From Sulfuricella sp. (lineage in GTDB: Bacteria; Pseudomonadota; Gammaproteobacteria; Burkholderiales; Sulfuricellaceae): a stretch of 5,439 nt of DNA. This document shows, one piece after another, positions 1 through 5,439 of the stretch. The first letter of the stretch is position 1; each line of letters starts with the position of its first letter. The DNA lies in the NCBI GenBank assembly GCA_030696235.1, contig JAUYSN010000273.1, positions 1 to 5,439 of the forward strand, in the 5' to 3' direction. A model generated the notes under the pieces. The model did no database searches and was not told the DNA's origin. It was given only the letters and a program-made list of their open reading frames with translations. Made by a program: the position numbers and the translations under genes.

Positions 1-169
1 CCAGCAGCGCCACCAGCAGGGGCAACCATAGCACAGCGCCGGTTTCGGCATAGGCCAGGCTGCTGCCGACCATCACCGGCACGATGGAAACTGTCAGGGT
101 TTTGGGGCGGGAAGCCAGCAACCAGACAAGAATACGGGAGCGAAATGAATTCATCCGTTCAAAATCCAT
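1..169 (-). CDS. menA: 1,4-dihydroxy-2-naphthoate polyprenyltransferase MenA, N-terminal part (runs off the window)
   Basis: Reading leftwards from the ATG at 169-167 gives 56 open codons that leave the window without a stop. MenA is an integral inner-membrane enzyme that attaches the polyprenyl tail to 1,4-dihydroxy-2-naphthoate, giving demethylmenaquinone. The visible part has the typical MenA opening: a short basic N-terminus, the WLLASRPKTL segment (residues 16-25; the RPKTL motif is conserved in MenA), then a hydrophobic helix (about residues 27-40) and the start of a second one. The aspartate-rich substrate motifs would lie outside the window. It follows menB on the same strand after an 87-bp gap, which supports the call. 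The start is uncertain: an in-frame ATG at 154-152 (residue 6) is also possible, and neither has a strong ribosome site. The first ATG lies 2 bases from the foot of the intergenic hairpin. Confidence 0.82.
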   Translation of the reverse strand, partial: MDFERMNSFRSRILVWLLASRPKTLTVSIVPVMVGSSLAYAETGAVLWLPLLVALL

Positions 170-171
170 TC

Positions 172-247
172 ACCGCAAAGGACGCAAAGGTACGCGAGGT
201 AATGCATGAATTTGATTTTCCCTTGCGCCCTTAGCGTCCTTTGCGGT
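172..247. repeat. Imperfect inverted repeat (long hairpin) between menB and menA, built of 9-bp units
   Basis: The left arm at 172-199 pairs with the right arm at 221-247. Fourteen bases match perfectly at the base of the stem (172-185 with 234-247), followed by a mismatch, more pairs, a one-base bulge and a further 7-bp block with one mismatch. The loop is 200-220. Each arm is made of near-tandem 9-bp units of the type CGCAAAGGA. No T-run follows on either strand, so it does not look like a simple intrinsic terminator. Similar CGCAAAGGACGCAAAGG-rich palindromes are, to my knowledge, scattered between genes in many proteobacteria, so this may be a dispersed repeat. In the menB-menA transcript it would fold directly before the menA start. 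Confidence 0.8.
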
Positions 248-256
248 TCAAATAAT

Positions 257-1072
257 TCATGGCCGGCGCGGAAACTTGCCGAAATCGGGCGGCCGCTTCT
301 CCAGCCAGGCATTGCGCCCTTCCTGGCCTTCCGGCGTCATGTAATACAGTGCGGTGGCATTGCCGGCCAGCTCCTGAATGCCGGCCAGGCCGTCGGTATC
401 GGCATTGAACGAGGCCTTGAGCACGCGCAGCGCAGTCGGGCTCAACTGTAGCATTTCCTTGCACCACTTCACTGTCTCGTTCTCCAGCTCGGCCAGCGGT
501 ACCACGGCGTTGATCAACCCCATCGCCAGCGCCTCTTGGGCATCGTACTGGCGGCACAGGAACCAGATTTCCTTGGCCTTTTTGATGCCCACCGCACGCG
601 CCAGCAAGCCCGCACCCAGGCCAGCGTCGAAGCTGCCCACGCGCGGCCCGGTCTGGCCGAAGCGGGCATTGTCGGCGGCAATGGTCAGGTCGCAAACCAG
701 ATGCAGCACATGGCCGCCACCGATGGCATAACCCGCCACCATCGCCACCACCGGCTTGGGCAGGCTGCGAATCTGCTTTTGCAGGTCCAGCACATTCAGA
801 TAGGGCACCCCCTGCTCGTCATGGTAGCCGCCGTCGTCGCCACGCACCTTCTGGTCGCCGCCGGAACAGAACGCCTGGTCGCCGGCACCGGTCAGGATGA
901 TGGCGCCGATTTCGGGATCCATATGCGCCTGAAGAAAAGCTTCCATCAACTCGCGCACCGTCTGGGGACGGAAAGCATTGCGCACCTCAGGGCGATTGAT
1001 GGAGATTCTGGCGATTCCTTCCGCCTGGTGGTAGAGAATGTCGACGAACGTGCCGGCAGATTTCCAGTCCAT
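257..1072 (-). CDS. menB: 1,4-dihydroxy-2-naphthoyl-CoA synthase MenB
   Basis: This 271-residue crotonase-fold enzyme closes the second ring of the menaquinone headgroup, turning o-succinylbenzoyl-CoA into 1,4-dihydroxy-2-naphthoyl-CoA in the cytoplasm. Landmarks match E. coli MenB closely from memory: [12 protein letters not shown] (25-36), the MenB-specific [11 protein letters not shown] (69-79), the oxyanion-hole region [10 protein letters not shown] (112-121), [12 protein letters not shown] (138-149), [10 protein letters not shown] (169-178) and the C-terminal EGQEGRNAW (248-256). Gly142 in the QTG motif marks a type I, bicarbonate-using MenB; type II enzymes carry an aspartate there. The protein is about 14 residues shorter than E. 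coli MenB, all at the N-terminus. The ATG at 1072-1070 is chosen because homology begins soon after it, a weak GGA ribosome site lies upstream and a good promoter ends about 22 bases before it. It is the first gene of a leftward menB-menA unit. Confidence 0.96.
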   Translation of the reverse strand: MDWKSAGTFVDILYHQAEGIARISINRPEVRNAFRPQTVRELMEAFLQAHMDPEIGAIILTGAGDQAFCSGGDQKVRGDDGGYHDEQGVPYLNVLDLQKQIRSLPKPVVAMVAGYAIGGGHVLHLVCDLTIAADNARFGQTGPRVGSFDAGLGAGLLARAVGIKKAKEIWFLCRQYDAQEALAMGLINAVVPLAELENETVKWCKEMLQLSPTALRVLKASFNADTDGLAGIQELAGNATALYYMTPEGQEGRNAWLEKRPPDFGKFPRRP

Positions 1073-1101
1073 TTTTGAGTTCCGTTAATTATGCCCGCCA
1101 A

Positions 1102-1129
1102 AGTATATCGGGAAAGCAGATTTTCTCAA
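1102..1129 (-). promoter_or_regulatory. Predicted sigma-70 promoter of menB
   Basis: On the minus strand TTGAGA (1129-1124) and TATACT (1107-1102) are separated by 16 bp. The predicted transcription start is near 1095, giving a leader of about 22 nt before the menB ATG. This is judged by eye, with no start-site data. Confidence 0.55.
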
Positions 1130-1130
1130 G

Positions 1131-1160
1131 TTGCTCCGGCACCTATTCGCCCTTTAGAAT
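1131..1160 (+). promoter_or_regulatory. Predicted sigma-70 promoter of the nosL-like gene
   Basis: TTGCTC (1131-1136) and TAGAAT (1155-1160) are separated by 18 bp. The predicted transcription start is near 1167, about 16 nt before the chosen ATG at 1183. The in-frame ATG at 1159 would overlap this -10 box, which argues for the later start. Confidence 0.45.
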
Positions 1161-1182
1161 GGCACGAAGAAGAAAGAACACC

Positions 1183-1659
1183 ATGACATTCATGCTCAAA
1201 CTCACTTCCTGGCTGATACTGCTGTATTTCGCGGTCGGCACAGCAACCGCGGACACGCCCATATCCAGCGGCAAGGAGTTGCGCTGCCCGGTATGCGGCA
1301 TGATTCCGGCCAACTATCCCAAGTGGCGAACCCAGATCACTTTCAGGGACGGTGCCGTTACCGCGTTCGATTCTCCCGCGGAAATGTTCCGCTTTCTCGG
1401 CAACATGGCAAAGTACGACAGCAAGCACACATCAGCCGATATTGCCGAAATCCGGACCACCGACTTCATCAGGAAAAGCCTGATCGATGCACGACGAGCC
1501 TCTTACGTCTCCGGATCGTCAGCCCGGGGACCCATGGGGCCGGACCTGCCAGCCTTCGAGAACAAGGCCGACGCCGAGTTCTTTGCCCGGACAGCGGGCG
1601 GCAGGACGTTGAACTTCGACCAGGCAGCAAAGAAAACCGGAAGCGCTTCTGCCCGGTGA
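1183..1659 (+). CDS. nosL: NosL-family periplasmic copper-binding protein, non-lipidated
   Basis: The product is 158 residues. Residues 1-23 form a Sec-type signal peptide (hydrophobic core SWLILLYFAVG, likely cut after ATA at 21-23). The mature part shows the NosL pattern: CPVCGM (35-40), YPKWRTQITFRDG (45-57), FDSPAEMFRF (62-71), and the C-terminal block YVSGS..RGPMGPDLPAF (108-125) followed by AEFFARTAGGRTL (131-143). NosL proteins bind Cu(I) and deliver copper, classically to nitrous oxide reductase NosZ. Most are lipoproteins; here no lipobox cysteine follows the signal peptide, so the product should be soluble in the periplasm. No nosZDFY genes are in view, so the copper client is unknown. 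The ATG at 1183 is preferred (AGAAAGA ribosome site at 1171-1177); ATGs at 1159 or 1192 and an upstream TTG at 1075 are less likely. Family call strong; role in N2O reduction is inference. Confidence 0.85.
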   Translation: MTFMLKLTSWLILLYFAVGTATADTPISSGKELRCPVCGMIPANYPKWRTQITFRDGAVTAFDSPAEMFRFLGNMAKYDSKHTSADIAEIRTTDFIRKSLIDARRASYVSGSSARGPMGPDLPAFENKADAEFFARTAGGRTLNFDQAAKKTGSASAR

Positions 1660-1708
1660 CCGAACAACGCGGAACCTGTTCCCGGATTCATTCTCTAACT
1701 TGCGGTCA

Positions 1709-1737
1709 TTGCGCCAACCGCCCGTGCTCTCTACAAT
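1709..1737 (+). promoter_or_regulatory. Candidate upstream promoter P1 of the kinase gene
   Basis: TTGCGC (1709-1714) and TACAAT (1732-1737) are separated by 17 bp, predicting a start near 1744. It is one of two tandem candidates in the short gap after the nosL-like gene. Confidence 0.4.
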
Positions 1738-1747
1738 TGACTGGCAT

Positions 1748-1775
1748 TTGTTTTTGTCCAAATGCTGGCTACAAT
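1748..1775 (+). promoter_or_regulatory. Candidate downstream promoter P2 of the kinase gene
   Basis: TTGTTT (1748-1753) and TACAAT (1770-1775) are separated by 16 bp, predicting a start near 1782. This would begin the transcript after the ATG at 1762 and about 40 nt before the ATG at 1822, supporting the latter as the kinase start. Confidence 0.5.
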
Positions 1776-1821
1776 AGATCCCCCGGTTGCAAGGCAGCCA
1801 GTGCGTTATTCAGGAAACCCA

Positions 1822-3036
1822 ATGAATCAGGAAGTTGGCGTTCAAGCCGCCCCCTCCAGTGCGATCAAAGCCTCAGTCCACGGGACCTACAAGATCCCGG
1901 CGCTGCGGGTTTTGTCCGAAATCACCAGCAGCCTGTCCAGCGACAATAATCTGGACTCTTTGCTGGAGCGCTTTCTCGGCACCATGGTCAAGCTCGCCGG
2001 CGCGGACGCCGGCGCAGTGCGGGTATTGACCGCCGACGGCCTGTATTTGCGTCTGGTAGGTGCACTTGGGCTTCCTCCCGAGGTGCTCGAACAGGAGCGC
2101 TATATCCCGGTCGATTGCGGCGTCTGCGGCGAAGCCGCGCGCGCGCATACCGCACACAACAGCACCAACCTGAAAGCCTGCGAAGAGCGCACTGCCCACG
2201 ACTACTTCGGCAAGCAATGCCTGCGCGTAGTGGCAGTGCCATTGCGCTATCAGGGCAAGATGCTGGGGGTGTACAACCTGTTCATGGCTTCGGACAGCCC
2301 GGTACCGGAAGACGTCTCGCTGCTGTTTCAATCGATCAGCGAACACCTCGGCATGGCGCTGGAAAACGCCAGGCTGACGCGGGAAAATCTGCGCATCAGC
2401 CTGACCAACGAGCGCCAGATGCTGGCCAACGAACTGCATGACTCGCTCGCCCAAACCATGGCCTACATGAAAATGCGCCTGCCGCTGTTGCGCGACGCCG
2501 TGGCGAACCGCGACGAGGCGCGCTCCAACAAATACGTCAACGATCTCGGTCAGGCGCTGGATTCCGCCTATGCCGAATTGCGCGAGCTGCTCACCCAGTT
2601 CCGCAACCGGATGGACCCGCGCGGCTTGCTGCCGGCACTGTACGATATCGTCGGCAATTTTTACGACAAGACCGGCATCACCATCGATTTCATCAACCAC
2701 GCACCCGACATCAACCTCAGCCCCGACCAGGAAGTCCAGGTCTACCACATCGTGCGGGAGGCACTGAACAACGTATCCAAGCACTCCCGCGCCAACCACG
2801 TCAGCCTGGCGGTCGAGATCAGGCAAAGCCGCTACGTCATCAGCGTCGAGGATAACGGTATCGGCATCACCGGCAAGCTTAACACCGACAGCGGCATGCA
2901 CCTCGGCCTCAACATCATGCGCGAACGGGCCAAACACCTGAATGCCGAAGTGATCGTCACCCCGGGAGAAAAGGCCGGCACCCGGGTAACCCTTAGTTTC
3001 CCGGTCTCAGCCGGACACCGGGAGGACAGCCTATGA
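1822..3036 (+). CDS. Soluble NarX/NreB-type sensor histidine kinase (GAF, HisKA_3, HATPase_c)
   Basis: The product is 404 residues with no transmembrane segment, so it senses in the cytoplasm. A GAF domain spans about 25-185 and carries four cysteines, Cys99-x2-Cys102-x17-Cys120-x12-Cys133, a plausible metal or iron-sulfur site. A HisKA_3 domain follows with the H-box ANELHDSLAQT (202-212, phosphoacceptor His206). The HATPase_c domain has the N-box REALNNVSKHS (312-322), G1 box DNGIGI (344-349) and G2 box HLGLNIMRERA (360-370). This is the kinase subfamily that pairs with NarL/FixJ regulators, and one lies directly downstream. The C-terminal half resembles NarX, but the periplasmic nitrate sensor, membrane helices and HAMP domain of NarX are absent; NreB is another soluble relative. 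The ATG at 1822 is chosen for its AGGA ribosome site (1812-1815); an in-frame ATG at 1762 lacks one and precedes the P2 start. The signal (oxygen, NO, nitrate or redox) cannot be read from sequence. Confidence 0.9.
   Translation: MNQEVGVQAAPSSAIKASVHGTYKIPALRVLSEITSSLSSDNNLDSLLERFLGTMVKLAGADAGAVRVLTADGLYLRLVGALGLPPEVLEQERYIPVDCGVCGEAARAHTAHNSTNLKACEERTAHDYFGKQCLRVVAVPLRYQGKMLGVYNLFMASDSPVPEDVSLLFQSISEHLGMALENARLTRENLRISLTNERQMLANELHDSLAQTMAYMKMRLPLLRDAVANRDEARSNKYVNDLGQALDSAYAELRELLTQFRNRMDPRGLLPALYDIVGNFYDKTGITIDFINHAPDINLSPDQEVQVYHIVREALNNVSKHSRANHVSLAVEIRQSRYVISVEDNGIGITGKLNTDSGMHLGLNIMRERAKHLNAEVIVTPGEKAGTRVTLSFPVSAGHREDSL
3020..3026 (+). promoter_or_regulatory. Orphaned strong Shine-Dalgarno sequence, ancestral ribosome site of the regulator
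   Basis: GGGAGGA lies 6 nt before an ATG at 3033-3035 that overlaps the kinase stop as ATGA. Without the inserted element this ATG would be that of the response regulator. Today it opens only a 16-codon reading frame (3033-3083) that runs into the element and stops, so the site no longer serves a real gene. Confidence 0.7.
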
Positions 3037-3037
3037 T
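3033..3037 (+). repeat. Left copy of the presumed target-site duplication
   Basis: ATGAT here and ATGAG at 3274-3278 flank the inserted element and match at 4 of 5 positions. The kinase stop TGA (3034-3036) lies within this copy. Either a 5-bp duplication has since acquired one substitution, or the duplication is 4 bp with one extra base at the left end. Confidence 0.55.
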
Positions 3038-3062
3038 CCTAGAAACCTCAGTTGACCGCTTA

Positions 3063-3090
3063 TTGGAATGCATAGTGCAATGATTAAAAT
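3063..3090 (+). promoter_or_regulatory. Candidate outward promoter inside the inserted element
   Basis: TTGGAA (3063-3068) and TAAAAT (3085-3090) are separated by 16 bp in the AT-rich left part of the element, pointing at the response regulator. The predicted start is near 3097, giving a leader of about 177 nt that would contain both internal hairpins. Confidence 0.4.
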
Positions 3091-3261
3091 AGCTTTTGTG
3101 TTGTTTTACCGCCTCACCGGTTGGGTGAGTACGCTACGGGGTGGATTGCACGGTTCTGGCGGCGCATGGCGGCGTTACAACTCCTTGGAATGGAACAACC
3201 ATTCCGCGTCGTTGTGCCTTGCCCTGCACCCCCATAACCGCACACTCCACCCCGTCCAACT

Positions 3262-3265
3262 GAGG
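3262..3265 (+). promoter_or_regulatory. Substitute Shine-Dalgarno supplied by the right end of the element
   Basis: GAGG within the right terminal repeat lies 8 nt before the regulator ATG at 3274, a normal spacing. It is weaker than the orphaned GGGAGGA, but is the best ribosome site now available to the regulator. Confidence 0.55.
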
Positions 3266-3273
3266 TTTCTAGG

Positions 3274-3948
3274 ATGAGCGACCCGATTCGCGTCGTGCTG
3301 GTAGACGACCACACCCTGTTCCGCATGGGCCTGGCCGAATTGCTGGAGCAGCGCGGCAGCATCAAGGTGGTGGGCGTCACCGGCAATCCGGACGAAGCGC
3401 GCCGCCTGTTGCGAGAAGAGCAGCCCGACGTGCTGATCATGGATCTGCACATGCCGCCGCTCGACGGCCTGACCCTGTTCCGCCAGCTGCGCCAGGAGGG
3501 CTTTACCACCCCCACCCTGATGCTGACGGTCAGCAATGCCGAGGAGGATCTCTCCAATGTATTGCGTGCCGGCGCCCGCGGCTATCTGCTCAAAGACATG
3601 GAGCCGGACGACGTGGTGGATGCGATCCTGCGCGCCTCCCGCGGCGAAACCGTAGTGGCCCCTGCGATGACCATGAAGCTGGTCAAGCTGCTGCAAAACG
3701 ACCAGCCCGCCAGCTCCTCGGCTTCGATGCTCGACTCACTCACCCAGCGCGAGCGCGAAATCCTCACCCATCTGGCGCAGGGCGAAAGCAACAAGGTGAT
3801 AGCCCGCGCACTCGACATCAGCCACGATACCGTCAAGCTGCACGTGCGCCACATTCTTTCCAAGCTCAACCTGAGTTCGCGCGTTGAGGCGGCAGTCTTC
3901 GCCGTGGAGCACAAATTCAGCACCCAAAGCGGCCAACTCACCAGCTAA
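3274..3948 (+). CDS. narL: NarL-type response regulator (REC plus LuxR-type HTH)
   Basis: The 224-residue protein has a receiver domain (5-120) with acidic residues Asp11-Asp12, phosphoacceptor Asp57 (in IMDLHMP), Thr85 in LTVSN and Lys107 in [10 protein letters not shown] linker follows, then a LuxR-type helix-turn-helix (154-215) with LTQREREIL (156-164) and the recognition helix [12 protein letters not shown] (184-195). The segment SNAEED...[11 protein letters not shown] is very close to E. coli NarL. Lys188, Leu189 and Arg192 occupy the DNA-contact positions that are Lys188, Val189 and Lys192 in NarL, so NarL-like heptamer recognition is plausible. It should be phosphorylated by the kinase upstream. 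The two genes were probably coupled by an ATGA overlap before the element at 3038-3273 separated them; the ATG is fixed by that reconstruction and by homology. Its nitrate-specific role is inferred, because the partner kinase lacks the NarX periplasmic sensor. Confidence 0.92.
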   Translation: MSDPIRVVLVDDHTLFRMGLAELLEQRGSIKVVGVTGNPDEARRLLREEQPDVLIMDLHMPPLDGLTLFRQLRQEGFTTPTLMLTVSNAEEDLSNVLRAGARGYLLKDMEPDDVVDAILRASRGETVVAPAMTMKLVKLLQNDQPASSSASMLDSLTQREREILTHLAQGESNKVIARALDISHDTVKLHVRHILSKLNLSSRVEAAVFAVEHKFSTQSGQLTS

Positions 3949-3979
3949 GCGCCTTACCTCAACTAACGGATTTTACGAT

Positions 3980-5407
3980 ATGGATTTTTTCCCGATATTT
4001 TTCGACATCAAAAACAAACCCTGCCTGGTCGTCGGCGGTGGCGAAGTAGCGACGCGCAAGGCGGGGATGCTGATGCAGTCCGGCGGCCTCATCACCATCG
4101 TCGCACCCGAGCTGACCAACACCCTGAAAGAGCTGGCGGATGCGGGAAAAATCACCCATGTCGCAGAAAAATTCCGCCCCGAACACCTCGGCGAAGCCGT
4201 TCTGGTGATTGCCGCCACCGATGACCGCGCTGCCAACGAACAGGTTTCCGTGGCCGCGAAAAAGCTGCGGATTCCCGTCAACGTGGTGGACAACCCGGAT
4301 TTATGCTCCTTCATCATGCCTTCGGTGATCGACCGCTCGCCGCTGGTCATCGCGATTTCCAGCGGCGGCACTTCGCCGGTGCTGGCACGGGTAATGCGAG
4401 CCAAGCTGGAAACCTTCATCCCGGCAGCCTACGGGCGGCTGGCGCACTTTGCGGCGAGCTTCCGCGACCAGGTAAAAAACCGCATTCTGCCCGCCAAGCG
4501 CCGCATTTTCTGGGAAAAAGTCCTGCAGGGTCCGGTGGCCGAGATGGTGCTTTCCGGGCAAGACCAGGCCGCGAAGGACGCACTGCAAAAAATGCTTGCA
4601 GCCGATTCCGACGACACCCCGCCGCGCGGCGAGGTCTACCTGGTCGGCGGCGGCCCCGGCAACCCCGACCTGCTCACCTTCCGCGCCCTGCGTCTGATGC
4701 AGCAGGCCGACGTGGTGGTCTACGACAACCTGGTTTCCCCGGCGGTACTGGAACTGGTGCGGCGCGATGCCGAACGCATCTATGTCGGCAAGGAGCGCGC
4801 CAAACACACCATGCGCCAGGAAAACATCAACGAGTTGCTGGTAAAGCTGGCCCAGGAAGGCAAGCGCGTAGCGCGGCTGAAAGGCGGCGATCCATTCGTG
4901 TTCGGCCGCGGCGGCGAGGAAATCGAAACCCTGGCGGCTCACGGCATCCCGTTCCAGGTCGTACCCGGCATCACCGCCGCCACCGGCGTTTCATCCTACG
5001 CCGGCATTCCGCTGACCCACCGCGATTACGCGCAATCCTGCGTGTTCGTCACCGGGCATCTGAAGGACGGCAGCGTCAACATCGACCTCACCGGCATCGC
5101 CAAAACCAACCAGACCATCGTCATCTACATGGGGCTGCTCGGGCTGCCGACGCTATGCCAGGAACTGGTTGCCCATGGTCTGCCGATCACCACGCCGGCC
5201 GCCATCGTGCAGCAGGGCACCACCTACCAGCAGAAGGTGGTTACCGGCACGCTGGCAACCCTGCCGGAACTCGCGGTCAATGCAAAAATGAAACCGCCGA
5301 CCCTGATCATCGTCGGCGAAGTGGTGAAACTGCAGGACAAGCTCGCCTGGTTCAAGCCGGAACCGATTGAGGGCGAATCAAGCTTCGCCGCCTCAACCAG
5401 TCAATAG
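3980..5407 (+). CDS. cysG: Siroheme synthase CysG: SUMT methyltransferase / precorrin-2 dehydrogenase / ferrochelatase
   Basis: The 475-residue trifunctional enzyme makes siroheme, the cofactor of sulfite and assimilatory-type nitrite reductases, from uroporphyrinogen III. The N-terminal dehydrogenase/ferrochelatase half has the NAD-binding [14 protein letters not shown] (15-28), IAATDD (77-82), Asp104 in NVVDNPD (the catalytic Asp of CysG) and [11 protein letters not shown] (127-137) with Ser128 at the known phosphoserine position. The C-terminal methyltransferase has [13 protein letters not shown] (221-233), VVVYDNLVS (245-253), VGKERAKHT (269-277), [16 protein letters not shown] (299-314), [10 protein letters not shown] (327-336), [12 protein letters not shown] (342-353) and IYMGL (382-386). 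Length is close to E. coli CysG (457), the excess being a C-terminal tail. The ATG at 3980 is chosen because homology begins there (MDFFPIF); the frame is open upstream into the regulator gene but not conserved. It follows the regulator by 31 bp with a weak CGGA ribosome site, so the two are probably co-transcribed. Confidence 0.97.
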   Translation: MDFFPIFFDIKNKPCLVVGGGEVATRKAGMLMQSGGLITIVAPELTNTLKELADAGKITHVAEKFRPEHLGEAVLVIAATDDRAANEQVSVAAKKLRIPVNVVDNPDLCSFIMPSVIDRSPLVIAISSGGTSPVLARVMRAKLETFIPAAYGRLAHFAASFRDQVKNRILPAKRRIFWEKVLQGPVAEMVLSGQDQAAKDALQKMLAADSDDTPPRGEVYLVGGGPGNPDLLTFRALRLMQQADVVVYDNLVSPAVLELVRRDAERIYVGKERAKHTMRQENINELLVKLAQEGKRVARLKGGDPFVFGRGGEEIETLAAHGIPFQVVPGITAATGVSSYAGIPLTHRDYAQSCVFVTGHLKDGSVNIDLTGIAKTNQTIVIYMGLLGLPTLCQELVAHGLPITTPAAIVQQGTTYQQKVVTGTLATLPELAVNAKMKPPTLIIVGEVVKLQDKLAWFKPEPIEGESSFAASTSQ

Positions 5408-5410
5408 CGC

Positions 5411-5427
5411 TGTAGCCCGGGTGCAGC
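5411..5427. repeat. Possible start of a dispersed intergenic repeat (TGTAGCCCGGGTGCAGC)
   Basis: Just after the cysG stop the sequence contains the palindromic core CCCGGG within a GTAGCCCGGGTG motif. Similar sequences recur between genes in many proteobacterial genomes as parts of palindromic repeats. Only one side is in the window, so the hairpin cannot be confirmed. No terminator for cysG is visible before the window ends. Confidence 0.3.
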
Positions 5428-5439
5428 AGCCTCTCTCCA

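Larger units (their letters stand above)
3038..3273. mobile_element. 236-bp MITE-like non-autonomous element inserted between kinase and regulator
   Basis: Perfect 17-bp terminal inverted repeats, CCTAGAAACCTCAGTTG at 3038-3054 and its reverse complement at 3257-3273, bound a 236-bp segment flanked by near-identical ATGAT/ATGAG. No convincing protein is encoded: the only frame spanning it (from 3068) runs into the regulator start and resembles no transposase I know. The interior contains two small hairpins, CTCACC/GGTGAG (3113-3129) and GGAATGG/CCATTCC (3187-3205), and an AT-rich stretch at 3061-3108 unlike the surrounding GC-rich genes. Size, ends and lack of coding fit a miniature inverted-repeat element mobilised in trans by a related insertion sequence. 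The family cannot be named with certainty from sequence alone. Confidence 0.8.

Noticed and set aside
536..1078. 180-codon plus-strand frame opposite menB
   Set aside because: Antisense shadow of menB without motif, ribosome site or promoter.
1075..1182. N-terminal extension of the NosL-like protein from TTG at 1075
   Set aside because: It would place the signal peptide internally and overlap the predicted promoters; the ATG at 1183 has a ribosome site and gives a normal signal peptide.
1671..1684. GGAAC/GTTCC palindrome after the nosL-like gene as an intrinsic terminator
   Set aside because: The loop would be only two bases and no T-run follows.
1738..1751. FNR-like site (TTGACTGGCATTTG) before the kinase
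   Set aside because: Only the left half resembles TTGAT; the right half-site fails, so I cannot support FNR binding.
1873..2937. Long open frame (354 codons) on the minus strand across the kinase gene
   Set aside because: It is an antisense shadow of a GC-rich gene: no recognisable domain, while the plus strand encodes a complete kinase with all its boxes.
3038..3273. Neisseria Correia-type element
   Set aside because: The terminal repeats do not match the Correia ends that I know, despite similar size and design.
3068..3277. 69-codon frame across the inserted element as a small gene or transposase remnant
   Set aside because: No ribosome site, no similarity I recognise, and it runs over the regulator start; more likely chance openness within a non-coding element.
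4303..5370. 355-codon plus-strand frame inside cysG
   Set aside because: An Arg/Gly/His-rich translation typical of an out-of-frame shadow; the overlapping CysG frame has every family motif.

Overview
The window looks like the chromosome of a GC-rich, respiratory proteobacterium. The protein families (NarL-type two-component pair, fused CysG, NosL-like protein, menaquinone genes) fit Beta- or Gammaproteobacteria best. My inference is a betaproteobacterium of the Rhodocyclales/Nitrosomonadales kind, but nothing here proves the taxon. The theme is anaerobic or nitrogen-oxide respiration: a low-potential quinone pathway, a copper-handling periplasmic protein, a nitrate/redox-type signalling pair and siroheme synthesis.

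Layout. Bases 1-1072 (minus strand) hold menB followed by the first 56 codons of menA, transcribed leftwards. An imperfect 27-bp hairpin built of 9-bp repeats sits between them and ends 2 bases before the menA start. Bases 1073-1182 are a compact divergent promoter region in which the two predicted -35 boxes are one base apart. Bases 1183-1659 (plus strand) encode a NosL-family protein with a cleavable signal peptide but no lipobox. Bases 1660-1821 hold two candidate tandem sigma-70 promoters, followed by a soluble GAF/HisKA_3 histidine kinase (1822-3036), a NarL-type response regulator (3274-3948) and a trifunctional siroheme synthase cysG (3980-5407).

The most interesting feature lies between kinase and regulator. 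A 236-bp element (3038-3273) with perfect 17-bp terminal inverted repeats and no recognisable transposase interrupts what appears to have been an ATGA stop/start overlap. The strong Shine-Dalgarno sequence that once served the regulator is still at the end of the kinase gene, now about 250 bases from the regulator start. The apparent target-site duplication (ATGAT/ATGAG) left the kinase its stop codon and the regulator its start codon. The right end of the element supplies a substitute ribosome site, and its AT-rich left part contains a promoter-like sequence pointing at the regulator. The insertion therefore seems to have uncoupled a two-component operon without breaking either gene.

How the genes may work together (inference): the kinase, with a four-cysteine cluster in its GAF domain, would phosphorylate the regulator in response to a cytoplasmic redox, oxygen or nitrogen-oxide cue. 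CysG makes siroheme (needed for assimilatory or NirB-type nitrite reductase and sulfite reductase). MenA/MenB make the menaquinone used by anaerobic reductases.
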